Source: Chaetorhynchus papuensis (lineage: Eukaryota; Chordata; Aves; Passeriformes; Rhipiduridae). From it: a stretch of 64,000 nucleotides of DNA. The stretch spans positions 1-64,000 of the forward strand of contig VWYX01001259.1 in the NCBI GenBank assembly GCA_013396525.1, written 5' to 3'. Shown here piece by piece: positions 49,098 through 60,079 of the stretch. Every line of letters starts with the position of its first letter. Positions within the stretch are counted from its first letter, which is position 1. The position numbers and the translations under genes were made by a program. The notes beneath the pieces are model-generated. The model had not been told where the DNA came from. It worked only from the letters and a program-made list of their open reading frames with translations, and searched no databases.

Positions 49098-49102
49098 AAT
49101 GG
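49098..49102. repeat. Target site duplication (right copy)
   Basis: AATGG follows the CCACCACA terminus and matches 47721-47725. Confidence 0.8.
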
Positions 49103-49821
49103 GAAAAACATTCAAAGTAATTTCTCCCTCCAAATAGGAAAGTAATACCTAGGATTTAAAGCTGATCTCAAACAGTGACTTATATTTTAAGGTGTTAACA
49201 TGGCACATTTTTCCATGTGCTATTGCAGTTGATTTGCTTTTCTTTTTTAAAACTTGGAAAGAGATATTTTGAGAGAAAGTGTAATGGCAAAAAATGTGAT
49301 CTATTGAAAAAGTATAGCTTTTAGCCTATATAAAAGTAACGACTTCAATGCTTGCATGTTATTCCGTCATGCTTCTCTCAAAAGATAAATCCACTTGTGA
49401 CCCTCTGATCCACTTATAGGTGACAGAATAAATCTATCACTCTGCTGCAATCTCACTGATTTGAATAGCAAGATAATTGCTGGAAACCATGCCTTGTGAG
49501 TTCACCCTTGATGGCTGCAAAATTTCATCTTTTACATTATTTTGCAACTGTTAGTATCATATTCACAGTTATTGTATTCCTAAAATCAGACTATTTGAAA
49601 TCAGCCATATTTGGCCATACAAAGTATATTTTCCTTTCCTTAAAATTTTAACAAACTTAGTACAAGTAAAAACAGTTTAGGTCACTTTTTATGCAAAGTA
49701 AATTGATTATATTCCACCATCAAAATTAGATTAAAAAATGCTAATAGGGGCAGTGGGAAAATCTTGCAAGCAATTCTGTCACTTTGTAGGATACCATCTT
49801 TTAGCAAACTGTATAAATAAC
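49103..49821. other. AT-rich DNA, no gene seen
   Basis: Nothing recognised between the complete LTR element and the next repeat. Confidence 0.5.
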
Positions 49822-49992
49822 TATACTAGTTTGAACACAAACCAGTGGGAGATCACAAGTCAAAATTACAATTTAATAGGAAAATTAAAATAAATGCAGT
49901 AGTACAAGAACACTGTCAGAGTCAGGATACAACCAGACACCCTGTTAGTCAGGGTGGTGGTAGCAGTCCAGATGAAGTGGTCCTGTTGAAGC
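49822..49992. mobile_element. Probable LTR end running into the assembly gap
   Basis: The text 'tttgaacacaaaccagtggg', 'gagatcacaagtcaaaatt', 'agaacactgtcagagtcagg' and 'tgttagtcagggtggtgg' matches my memory of a passerine LTR-type repeat. The other end lies in or beyond the gap, and the sequence after the gap does not look like it. Orientation is uncertain. Confidence 0.5.
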
Positions 49993-50662
49993 NNNNNNNN
50001 NNNNNNNNNNNNNNNNNNNNNNNNNNNNNNNNNNNNNNNNNNNNNNNNNNNNNNNNNNNNNNNNNNNNNNNNNNNNNNNNNNNNNNNNNNNNNNNNNNNN
50101 NNNNNNNNNNNNNNNNNNNNNNNNNNNNNNNNNNNNNNNNNNNNNNNNNNNNNNNNNNNNNNNNNNNNNNNNNNNNNNNNNNNNNNNNNNNNNNNNNNNN
50201 NNNNNNNNNNNNNNNNNNNNNNNNNNNNNNNNNNNNNNNNNNNNNNNNNNNNNNNNNNNNNNNNNNNNNNNNNNNNNNNNNNNNNNNNNNNNNNNNNNNN
50301 NNNNNNNNNNNNNNNNNNNNNNNNNNNNNNNNNNNNNNNNNNNNNNNNNNNNNNNNNNNNNNNNNNNNNNNNNNNNNNNNNNNNNNNNNNNNNNNNNNNN
50401 NNNNNNNNNNNNNNNNNNNNNNNNNNNNNNNNNNNNNNNNNNNNNNNNNNNNNNNNNNNNNNNNNNNNNNNNNNNNNNNNNNNNNNNNNNNNNNNNNNNN
50501 NNNNNNNNNNNNNNNNNNNNNNNNNNNNNNNNNNNNNNNNNNNNNNNNNNNNNNNNNNNNNNNNNNNNNNNNNNNNNNNNNNNNNNNNNNNNNNNNNNNN
50601 NNNNNNNNNNNNNNNNNNNNNNNNNNNNNNNNNNNNNNNNNNNNNNNNNNNNNNNNNNNNNN
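49993..50662. other. Assembly gap (670 N)
   Basis: There are 670 consecutive N bases. Any protein predicted across it is meaningless. The gap begins inside a probable interspersed repeat, a common cause of assembly breaks. Confidence 1.
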
Positions 50663-51786
50663 AAATTTACAAATTTTGAAAGAAACCATTTTCTAATCAC
50701 TTAGAAATTTTCCATACTATTAATTATGTATTTGATTAGAAGGTTCACTTATCTGTTTTTCTCTTTCTTTTTAACTTCAGTGCTTCTCTTTTTTCTGTTT
50801 CTCCCCTCTCTACAGTGAATTAAGAATAACTTGTTGGAAAAAATATATGTGGTCCCACCCAAGTAAATGAGAAAGAAAATGACCCTACTAGAATTTTTAC
50901 ATTATTTAAAAATATATATAGTTATTGGCCACTTAATAATTTAGTGGCCTGTTTGTATACAGAAAAGTGAAAAAAAAAATTGCAGAAACTTAATTTTGGT
51001 CAAATATGCTTTGAGTTTATCAGGGAGTTCTGTTTTGAGACAACAAGAACATTTTGCATCAGTAAAGAACACATTTGGACTGTGTCCACTCTGCACTGCA
51101 ATATGGTGATCTTTTATGTCATATTCTCTCCCCTGAGCTCTCCTCTTTGCTGGTGACAGAACTGCAGAACTTTTGTCCTTGCTAATATTCTCTTTTTCTT
51201 CATGCTACTCCAGGGTTATATGACACTGTAGAGTAGCAAATTGCAGAAAAGATAGTTGACCAAGTCACTGTAAAATCACATCTTTCCCTGTGGCTTTACC
51301 AAGAGGCAAATCCAAATGACATAACTGTTCCCTGATTGTATTCCCACTGTTACGTCAAAGTCACCTTAACCTATTTACTTATCAGGAAAACAGTAAATAA
51401 TTTTTACATGTAAATGCTTTTTTACAATACTCTGGTCAAGAAGCTGACAATTTCATTTAGAGAGTCTTTATTTCCCCCAGTTTTTTGGCCCCTTTCTGTT
51501 AACAAAGAGGGAATAAACCTCTAATTTCATACAAGCTTAGCATTTATTGAGAAATCTCGTGTCCATTACAAATGTCCTTTTATCACAGAAAATGTAAGTG
51601 ATGAATTGTATTTTCTTTTTGCATGAGTTATCATTTATTGAACTTTGGTATTGGTTTTGATTTATATCTATAAGAGCACAACAAAGCATTTGAAGTGACA
51701 GAGTTGTTGTTTTTTTTCCTCTACCTTTATTTGACCAAGATTACAACAGGTTACATGAGTTAAATAAATGCGTAGATGTATCATCC
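50663..51786. other. AT-rich DNA, no gene seen
   Basis: Unique-looking sequence after the gap, with no repeat or exon recognised. Confidence 0.5.
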
Positions 51787-52331
51787 AAAAGAAGCTCGGG
51801 TGAGACCCCTCTTGGAGTGCTGCATTGAGCTCTGAGGTCTCCAGCATACGAAGGACATTGACTTCTTGGACCAGGTTCAGAGGAAGGTCAGCAGGATGAC
51901 TAGAGGGAAGAAGAACCTCTCCTATGAGGAAAGCCTAAAGGAACTGGGACTGTTCAGCCCGGAAAAAAGGCAGCTTCAGGGTGACCTAATTGTGACTTTC
52001 CAGTACCAGAAGGGGACCTACAAGAAAGATGGAGCAGAACTTTGTACAAGAACATGAAATGACAGGACAAGAGGGAATGGCTTCAAACTGAAAGAGGTTA
52101 GGTTTAGATTAGATATTAGGAAAAAATTCTTTTCTTTGAGGGTTGTGAGGCACTGGAACAGGTTGCCCAGAGAAGCTGTGTATGCCCCATCCCTGGAAGT
52201 GATCAAGGCCATGTTGGATGGAGCTCTGAGCAAACTGGTCTAGTGGAAATGCCCCATGCCCATGGCAAGGGATTTGAAACTAGATGATATTTAAGATCCC
52301 TTCCAACCCAGGCCATTCTCTGATTCTTTGA
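51787..52331 (+). mobile_element. CR1 LINE 3' end
   Basis: Starts near 'gaagctcgggtgagacccc'. The translation MTRGKKNLSYEESLKELG, then LFSPEKRQLQGDLIV, is the CR1 ORF2 C-terminus. The 3' UTR ends 'atcccttccaacccaggcc', 'attctctgattctttgat'. It is the same subfamily as the copy at 46728, sharing the block 'aggtttagattagatattag'. Confidence 0.93.
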
Positions 52332-53387
52332 TAAAAAGATGCCAAAGATGATTAAATAATATGAAATATTTCATGCAAACGAACAAGGGGTATACACAAA
52401 TAAATAAGTTGTTGAATTAAATACATAGTTTTGTGACTGTATAAAAAATTAACTGCATAAAGTAGCTGGTAGGCTAAGCCAGAAACAATGAAGCTGATAC
52501 ACCCTCCAAACCGAGTATGTATTAATTTGTCATTTTAATGGAGACACTGTTCAGACTGCATCAGACAGAAAGTAAAAAATATTTCTGTTCGGTGAGCAGA
52601 CTTCCTGGTTTAAACACTTGGATGACAGGAGACAACTTGTGAGGTGGATGTAAGTAAATTGAGAAATTGATTTTTTTCTGACTGTAAATAACTGCTGGAG
52701 TCAGGCTGGAACACAGTAAATGAAAAGGCTAGGAAAGCAAGATACAGAGAGGCAAAGAGACCAAGCAGGATACTGCATAAAGTAAAATTTAGATATTGCA
52801 GTTACAAAAAGAAAATATGCAGTCAATGTAAATAATTCTTTAAGCTCATGTGATAATGTACTTCATTCTTGCATCCTTCAGTGTCCAAGGCTTTTCAATA
52901 TAAAGCCTCTTTTGCAGTATTGTCCATTGTTGTCTGCAAAGTCAGTCATAATTCTTCAAAGTGATCCAAGCCAGGGTGCATATTTAACAACTCTTTTGTT
53001 TTCTATCTTAATTTGTTCAACATGTAGGCATACTCTGAAGCAATTCAAATTAAGAAACAAGAATAGACACCTCAAAGGGAGCATATCACTCTATGAAAGC
53101 TGTCTACAGATAGTATGATGAATCAAACACTGGTTATATTGCCTTTGTCGCACTGAGTTCCTAAAGGCTGGATTAATCTAGACATCTCAATTTTAGGCTG
53201 TGAATATATATCAAACAGAAAAAACCCTAGATGTCTGATTTACAGTATAGAACCCTTAAAGCTTGCAGAATTGATTGAGTATTTTCATTTATTTCAATGA
53301 ATTTATACTCACTCTCTACACAAAAAACCTGATGTATAAGTATGCACTATGAATAAGATTCAATCATTACTTATGAATAAAAGATTA
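52332..53387. other. AT-rich DNA, no gene seen
   Basis: Nothing recognised. Confidence 0.5.
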
Positions 53388-54445
53388 GGAATCATAGAGT
53401 ACTAGCATAGACCAGGTCGGAAGGGAACTCAAAAGATCAACTGTTCCAACTTTTCATGGTAGAGGAAACCCAGATGAGATTATCAGCACCATGTCCAATT
53501 GCATTTTAAAAACCTCCAGTGATGGGGATGCCACCACATCCCTGGGGAGGTTGTTCTAGTGAATGATTGCTCTCACTGTGTAAAATTCCTTTCTTGTATC
53601 AAGATAAAAACTCTGCTGCTGCAACTTGTATCCTTCTCCATGTGGCTCCTGGCTCCTTGTAAAGAGAGAGCTTCTGTTCTCTTTGTAGGCACCCTTTAAG
53701 TATTTGAATACTGTGAAGAGGTCCATTGAAGTCTTCTCCAGGAGAAAAGAGAAAACTCCTTCAATCTTTCCTCATAGGCCAGGTTATTCAGCACTTTGAC
53801 CATAATTATGGCCCTACCTTGGACCTGCTCCATTTTGTCTACATCTTTTTGGAATTGTGGGGACCAGAACTGGACACAACATTTGGGGTTAGACCTGACA
53901 AACACTGAATAGAGTGGGATGATCACATCTCTGTTAGTAAAGCCCTTGAAGATGCAGCTCTGGATCTGACTTGCCTTTATTACTGCAGTGACATTTTACT
54001 GACTTTTGTTGTGTTCTACTATGAACCCCACATTCCTTTTGGCAAGGCTATTTCCAACCACAACAGATCCCAGCCTATTCTGGACTTTTTGATTGCTCAA
54101 TCCCAGGTGCAGGACTCTACACTCATCTTTATTAAACTTCATACTGTTCTTGCTAGCCCACTCTTTCAGCCTGTGCAGGTCTCTTTGTAAGATGGCTCAA
54201 TACATGTGACATTTTGAACACATCACTCAGCCTGGTGTCATCAGCAAATGAGGCAGTGGGGTTTTCAATCACATCGTCCAGATGGTTAGTGAAGATGTTG
54301 GACAGGATGGGGCCCTGTGTTAATCACTGGGAAGCATCATTGCAACAGTCTGCCAGGTTGAGTTAAAACCAGCGACCACCACATTCTGAGTGCAACCTGT
54401 CAGCTACTTTCCCACCCACCCCACTGTCTATTTATCCATTATGTG
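53388..54445 (-). mobile_element. CR1 LINE, about 1 kb, minus strand
   Basis: The 3' terminus is at the left (aatcatagagtactagcata, 'ccaggtcggaagggaac'). Further 5' are PLYSVFVRSNPKCCVQFWSP and LAYEERLKEFSLFSWRR. Complements of earlier RT sequence ('cagcaaatgaggcagtgggg', 'gacaggatggggccctg') follow and fade near 54445. Frameshifted throughout. It looks older than the CR1 at 52 kb. Confidence 0.9.
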
Positions 54446-54475
54446 TCTTGACAGTCTTAGGCCAAACTTAAGAAA

Positions 54476-54772
54476 CACAGAATCACTGAATGGTTGAGGT
54501 TAGAAAGGACCCCGTCCAACTCCCCAAGCAGATTCACCGCAACAACTTGCCCAGATGATGTCTGAAGAAATCGAGGGATGGAGACTCCTCAACCTTCCTA
54601 GGAAGCCTGTTCCAGTGTTTCAGTCACCCTTACTGTGAAAAAGGGTCTCCTGATGTTCAAGTGGACCATCCTGTGGCTTTGGGTGTGCTTATTGTCTCTG
54701 CTACTGTCACTGTACACCACTGAAAACAGCCTTGTTCAGTCTTCACAAGCATCCACCAAGCGTATGTATATA
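54476..54772 (-). mobile_element. CR1 3' end, minus strand
   Basis: Begins 'cacagaatcactgaatggtt' and 'gaggttagaaaggacc', then 3' UTR blocks such as 'gatggagactcctcaacc' and 'gtgaaaaagggtctcctgat'. It has its own 3' end, so it is an insertion separate from its neighbours. Confidence 0.9.
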
Positions 54773-55340
54773 CCCACAATACGGTTATTGTGTTTTAGCA
54801 CCTCCCAGAAGCTTGCTGCATTACTACTTTTCACATATAAGCTATCAAACAATCTTCAGTTCCAATATTATACAGTAAGACTACTATTCCGAAGAACTGC
54901 CAGAGTATCTTCAGACTCTTTAGCAATGTCAAAGTACCTACACATAGAGATAAAATATAAGCCTTTAAAATTCTTCCATTTTAAAGTATTTTTTAAAGCT
55001 TCTATTTTAAAGAACCTGTTAATGTCTGATTTTGTTTTAATTGAGTATTTCTCAGTAAATAAAACCCCCATGCTATTTTTTTTTAATATTAAATTGAATT
55101 GGCACTCATTAAGTGAGATAAAGTATACTCAGGGAATGTGTATTATTTTATAGCAGCTACAGAGAGTTCCCTGAAGATTCATGGGTGAGAAGTGTCAACA
55201 TTTGTTAGTTTAAAGTGGCTTATATGAATGCGTCCAAAAACTTCAAAAGTACCTTTGCAAAAATGCTTGCAGATTCCTTCTTCAGCCTAGTTCTTCAGCC
55301 AGTAGCATCACAGTGGTGGCTCATGGGTCTGTCTGTCTCA
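54773..55340. other. Spacer between CR1 copies
   Basis: AT-rich sequence, no feature recognised. The 172-codon frame starting at 54635 begins in CR1 3' UTR sequence and continues into AT-rich DNA, so it is not credible. Confidence 0.5.
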
Positions 55341-55420
55341 GAATAGAATAGAATAGAATAGAATAGAATAGAATAGAATAGAATAGAATAGAATAGAATA
55401 GAATAGAATAGAATAGAATA
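55341..55420 (+). repeat. (GAATA)16 microsatellite grown from a CR1 tail
   Basis: Sixteen perfect GAATA units (80 bases) directly join the 3' terminus of the minus-strand CR1. CR1 copies end in short ATTCTRTG-like repeats, and the reverse complement of this array is (TATTC)n, so the array is most simply an expansion of that tail. Confidence 0.97.
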
Positions 55421-56590
55421 GCTCTGTTGGAAGGGACCTGCAATGATAATCTAGTCCAACTGCCTGACCACTTCTGGACTGACCAAAAGTTAAAATGTGT
55501 CCTTAATGACTCTTAAACACTGACAGGCTTGGGGCACCAATCACCTCTCTGGGATGTCTGTTTTAGTGTAAAGAAATTCTCAGTTCCTCTCAGTAAAGAA
55601 ATGCTTTCTAATATCCAGCCTAAACCTCTGCTGATTCAGCTTTGAACATTCCCACCTCTCCTATCACCAGATACTAGGAAGAAGAGATCAGAACCTTCTT
55701 CTCCATTTCCCCTTCCCAGAAACCTGCAGAGAGCAATGAGTTCGCCTCTCAGTCTCCTCTTCTTCCAAAGTCCTTGGTGCTCCTCTTAGGAGACTAAGCC
55801 CTTTCCAGCCTTTCACCAGCCCTTTAACCATCTTTGTTGCATTTTTCTGGACTCATTCAACTACCTTCAAACCCTTCCTAAATTGTGGGATTCAGAAACA
55901 CAGAGAGGATTCAAGGTGAGCCCAAACCAGTGTTAAATATAGCAGGATAAACACCTCTTTTTACTGGCTGGTTATGACTGTGTTTGGTGCACTCCGGAAT
56001 GGAAGTGCCAGGGCACATTGTTGACTTGTATTGATCTGCTGCCTACCAGCACCCTCAGATCCCTTTCTGCAGGGCTGCTCTCCAACCACTGCTCTCCCAT
56101 TTTATACTTATCTCCAGTATTACTCTGTCCCAGCTGAAGAATCCAGCATTTTTACTTGTTAATTTTTATCATAGCCCAATATTCCAATCTACTTACAGCC
56201 CTCTGCAAGGCTTTCTGCCCTTCAAGAGAATCAGCAGCACCTCCCATTTTGGTATCATCAGCAAAACTGATAATGGTGAATCAACTCTTGCATCCAGTAC
56301 AACAATAAATACGTTGAAAAAACCTGACCCTAGAATTGAACCCTGAGGAGCACCTTTAGTGACCATTCCTGAACCACATGTAGCCCCATTCACTACAACA
56401 CTTTGAGCCCTGCCTTTCAGCCAGTTCTCCACCCAGAACAACAGGAAGCTGCTCATGCCCCAGCTGCACTTTTCCAGAAGAATGCTGTGAGCTTCCATAT
56501 TAAAAGAACTATTAAAATCCAGAAAAACTACATCCACTGCCTTCCCTTCATTTATTATTTTAAAGTCTATTAAACCCATTTATAACAAAC
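55421..56590 (-). mobile_element. CR1 LINE, about 1.2 kb, minus strand
   Basis: The 3' end is at the left (gctctgttggaagggacctg), followed by 3' UTR and ORF2 complement. The upstream part at 56193-56579 keeps reverse-transcriptase motifs. Truncated at its 5' end near 56590, where an older LINE fragment in the same orientation begins. Confidence 0.93.
56193..56579 (-). pseudogene. CR1 reverse-transcriptase remnant
   Basis: A 128-codon open frame shows AVDVVFLDFNSSFN (the usual FSKAFD is altered), WVENWLKGRAQSVVVNG and KGAPQGSILG. These are successive RT segments in correct order. A frameshift precedes the FADD catalytic box: the expected FADDTKLGG reads LLMIPKWEV in this frame. The enzyme is not functional. 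Confidence 0.88.
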
Positions 56591-56594
56591 CAAA

Positions 56595-57065
56595 AATAGC
56601 TCTGTAAGTCCCTAACTGCATCACTTTGCATGTTCAACTATTACAATTCATAGCTTTTCTATTAATTTTGCCCTGAATATCATCCAGTTGTCCCTTTATG
56701 ATATTCAGACATTTCTCTGTGCAACAATTTTATGTGTGGTTATCTGAAAATCTCACTCTAGCTTGTCTATATTTTCTTCCAAGACTGTTAAAGAAAATAT
56801 TAAATAAAATTGGTCCCAAGAACAGATATCAGAGATCTCCCTTAAGAAATACTTGTTGTTTTTTGTTTAGCTGTTTCTTTATCTGTTCTATTATTCTTTT
56901 TATTGAACTCCATTGCCTGCTGTTGAACTGTGTCACCTGAATGAACCATATCAACCACTCCACTGAATCCTTGATAAAGTGGATCTACTGCACTTCTTTT
57001 GTCTAGAAAGTCAATTATTTTATCAGAGTAATATCACAGCTTTCTTACTGATCTGGAGGAAGGAA
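56595..57065 (-). mobile_element. Ancient LINE reverse-transcriptase relic, minus strand
   Basis: The minus-strand translation of about 56781-56823 gives VLGPILFNIFFNSL, the conserved RT segment LGPxLFNIFINDL. Upstream on that strand, near 57000, is a decayed 'aaaagaagtgcagtagatcc' block (the K-x-x-A-V-D segment before the first catalytic box), and downstream is the 'agacaagctagagtgagattt' block before the FADD region. It is much more diverged than the adjoining CR1 and resembles the relic at 10.1 kb in age. Confidence 0.65.
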
Positions 57066-58904
57066 TAAACACTAAGATTATGAAAACAATAGTTAAAGTA
57101 TAAAATTTATCACGTGAGTGGAATAAGGCAAAACTATAAACATCTGGAAAAGGGATTTATAAGTTCTGTATTTAGAAGAGGGGAGAAACAAGGGAGCTAG
57201 CAGTGCTAAGCATAGTCTGAGATTAAGGTGATGGAAAAATAAAGATGGTTTTCCAATGGGGCTTGAAGGTGAGACATGGCAATGAATTGTAATGAATAAG
57301 AGGTTAATTCTGAATTTTCTGTAAAGAGACATACCTAAACTTCTGGAAGGAGATGGACAAATTGAAGAGAGTTTAAATAGGAGAATTAATAAGATGGAGG
57401 AACTGGAAGACTGGGCTGAGAAATAAAAGAAATTAGGATAATTTAAATAATAAATGTTAATAATTATAAGGTACTCACACCAAATCATCAGAAGAATTTC
57501 ATAAAAAAAAGAGTAGTATGATGGAAGCAAGACAAATAAATATTTCTAAGATCACAGAAAACTTTACAAGATTTAAGTCTTTCTGACAGATTTTTTCTCA
57601 CAGTGAAGTGAGAAAGTGATTTATATCTGACTTCTAACATGAGATTCTAGAAAACTGAAGAAAATATAATCAGTGCTTTATTAATGGTGAAAAAGAAAGT
57701 CTAATGCTAGAAATTAATTCTGACTCTTTTCCATTGTCTTGACATCTTATTAAGTAGCACATTAAAAGGTGAGTAATGCAATTTATACTATATGCACTTG
57801 TAGTGCGAGGGACCCCCTGAATTTGTTCCTATATCATTCAAGGGAATTTGTGATTCTGTTTTGGGGATTCAGTGAACAGATTTCCCTCTGCCTGGGGCTC
57901 CAAGTTCTTGTCATGTTCTCATCAAACCTGGTTTGCTTTAGATTGCAGAGTATAAAGTCACCTATATTCCATATAATTGTGTACCTGCTGTGTACAATGT
58001 TTCCTGAAATGCCAGGAGCTTTAGGTTTTAATCCTGTTGTCTCTAAATGTGTTTTGGAGTCAACACCTGTATGCTGCAAGACTTCCCTGGAAGCTTGATT
58101 AAGAATGATTTGGGAAAGACATCTGTCAACCAGTTTTTGCTAACCCAAACCCCAAACTGACTTGATAGCAGTTCAGATTAATTACCACATTCTACATAAC
58201 TGCACATATCTCCTTTTTGTGAAGGTTCCTGGGCTCATGCAAGAGGAACAATTGAAGACAAACTCCTTTATAGGCATTTTATTTTCTGGCTCAAGAATCT
58301 AGTCAAATAATTATTAACACTGCTATGACTCTACCTATGAACATACTCTCTATGTGCAGAATCAATTGTTTCATGTTATTTTTTAAACATTACACTAACT
58401 ACACCTTAGTGTTTCCGGTAAATGTCTGTGCACTTGCACATTGAACATAATAGAAAATAATAAAATAATAATTAAAAAAATGTGTCTATATGATTCATAT
58501 TATTGGTAGGACATTCAGAATAACAAAAAAAAATTACCCTATGTGTCTCTAAAATAAAATTAGCATATATATATCAATTAAGTACTGTTTCTATTACATC
58601 ATTAAGACTCTGGGCATCTGAAATAATTTATAAGCAGCCTTAATTAAGTGAACAAAACATTCACAAGAACATTGTCTTGTCAGTCAAGAAAAAGGAAAGT
58701 ATGCCTTTTGGCTACTATTAGGATCAATGTTTGATTCGTACTTCATTTTAATTATTAAAAAAATAATACAAGACTACCAAAGATTATGTAATTAACATTT
58801 TTCTGATTGATTTGCCATGAAAAAATTACTCTGCTTATGTTGTTAATAATCAGTTGTCTATTTGGTTGCTTTTTTATTTTTTTCATTAAAGCATAAAGAG
58901 CTAG
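57066..58904. other. AT-rich and purine-rich DNA, no gene seen
   Basis: From about 57110 to 57540 the plus strand is A/G-rich, which makes a 145-codon Leu/Ser/Phe-rich minus-strand frame that I do not believe is a gene. The remainder is AT-rich and unrecognised. Confidence 0.5.
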
Positions 58905-60000
58905 TGCAGTGGGCTATCCTCGCCATGGCTCCCAGATGACAACCAAGGCATACTCACTGGCCTCCTACACAGGACAGGGGGAGAAAATAAGATTAAAAAG
59001 CTTTTAGATTGAGATAAAGACAAGGGATTTTCTACCAATTACCACAGGCAAAACAGGCTGATTTGGGAAAATTAATTTAATATATTTCCCACTAAAAATA
59101 GAGTAAGATTATGAGAAAAAAAGACAGAACTAAAAACACCTAATCTCCAACCCTCCCTCATTCCTTGGCTCCTCCAGCTTCACTCTTGACTCCCATGAGC
59201 AGTGCAGGAGTATAGTGAATGGAGGCTGCAGTCAATTAATAACATTTCCTTCATAACTCTGCCACTCCCTTCTCACACTTTCCCTTGATCCAGCATAGAT
59301 TCCCTCACACAAGATTTAGTCCTTCAAAAACTACTCCGATGTGGTCATTCCCAAGGACTGCAGTTATTTTAGAGCTACTCCAGCATGGGTCCTTTCTGTG
59401 TTAATTCCTTTAGGAACAGATCTCTCCATCCCAGTCCCTCACACACTGCAGTTCCCACCAGAAAACCTGTTCCTTTGTCAGCTTCTCTTCATGAGCCACA
59501 GTTTCTGCCAGAAAATACGGTCCTGCGTGGGCTGTCCAAGCAAGGGCTGCAGCTTCCTTCAGGGAACGTCCACCTGCTCCAGCGGGGGGTCCTCCACAGG
59601 CTGCGGTGGGGATATCTTCTCCACCTTGGTCCTCCATGGGGTGGGGGTGGCCAGCTTTTCACCAGTGTCTTCTCCATTGGCTGTAGGGGAATCTCTGCTC
59701 CAGCACCCGGACCACCTCCTTCCCCTCCTTCTTCACTGACCTTGTTGTCTGCAGGACTGTTTATCTTACATTTCTCTCAGTCCTGTTCAGGACTGTGTTT
59801 GGACTGTGCTGTGGTTTTTACCCTCTTTAAAATATGTTTTCACTGAGGCACCACCAGCTTGGCTGACAGGCTCAGATTTGTGCACCACCAGGTCCATTTT
59901 GAAACTGACAGTGTCTGTCATGGAGGCAGCCCATGACTTCTCACAGAGGTCAGCTCTGCAGCCCATCCCAAAAAACCCCTTGCCATGTAAACTCAATACA
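58905..60000 (-). mobile_element. Near-complete avian LTR, about 1.1 kb, minus strand
   Basis: On the minus strand it opens TGTATTGAGTTTACATGG (at 60000) and closes AGCCCACTGCA (at 58905). In order it has 'atggacctggtggtgc', 'tgagcctgtcagcc', 'gtcagtgaagaaggagggg', 'ggtgctggagcagagattcccc' and a series of 'gcagcc...tggaggacc' units. The promoter-distal AT-rich part follows, then 'cagcctgttttgcctgtgg'. It is the fullest copy here of the family also seen at 2318 and 45807. No clear target duplication was found (left gctag, right gtttt). The overlapping open frames of 130-150 codons inside are not genes. Confidence 0.78.
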
Positions 60001-60055
60001 GTTTTACATACCAACCAAATTATAAAAGTATCTACAACTGCATTGCAGTAGCAAC

Positions 60056-60079
60056 TTTTTTTTTTTTTTTTTTTTTTTT
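60056..60079 (+). repeat. Poly-T tract
   Basis: This is a run of 24 T, starting 55 bases beyond the LTR. No retrocopy is seen on the minus strand. Confidence 0.95.

Noticed and set aside
48407..49120. Several overlapping proteins of up to 170 codons
   Set aside because: They overlap on both strands within the GC-rich core of an LTR-type element and show no known domain.
49845..50700. Open frames of 246-283 codons
   Set aside because: They run across the 670-N gap and consist mostly of unknown residues.
54635..55153. A 172-codon plus-strand protein
   Set aside because: It starts in the antisense of a CR1 3' UTR and continues into AT-rich DNA.
55341..55420. CRISPR-like array
   Set aside because: The units are 5 bp and contiguous with no spacers. 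This is a microsatellite at a CR1 end in a vertebrate genome.
57093..57530. A 145-codon minus-strand protein
   Set aside because: Same cause: an A/G-rich plus strand yields a stop-poor hydrophobic translation, with no recognisable domain.
59341..59846. Two plus-strand frames of 132 and 153 codons
   Set aside because: They are antisense readings of the tandem units in the minus-strand LTR.
60056..60079. Poly-A tail of a processed pseudogene on the minus strand
   Set aside because: The sequence that would be the retrocopy body, to the right of the T run, has no recognisable gene and no long frame.
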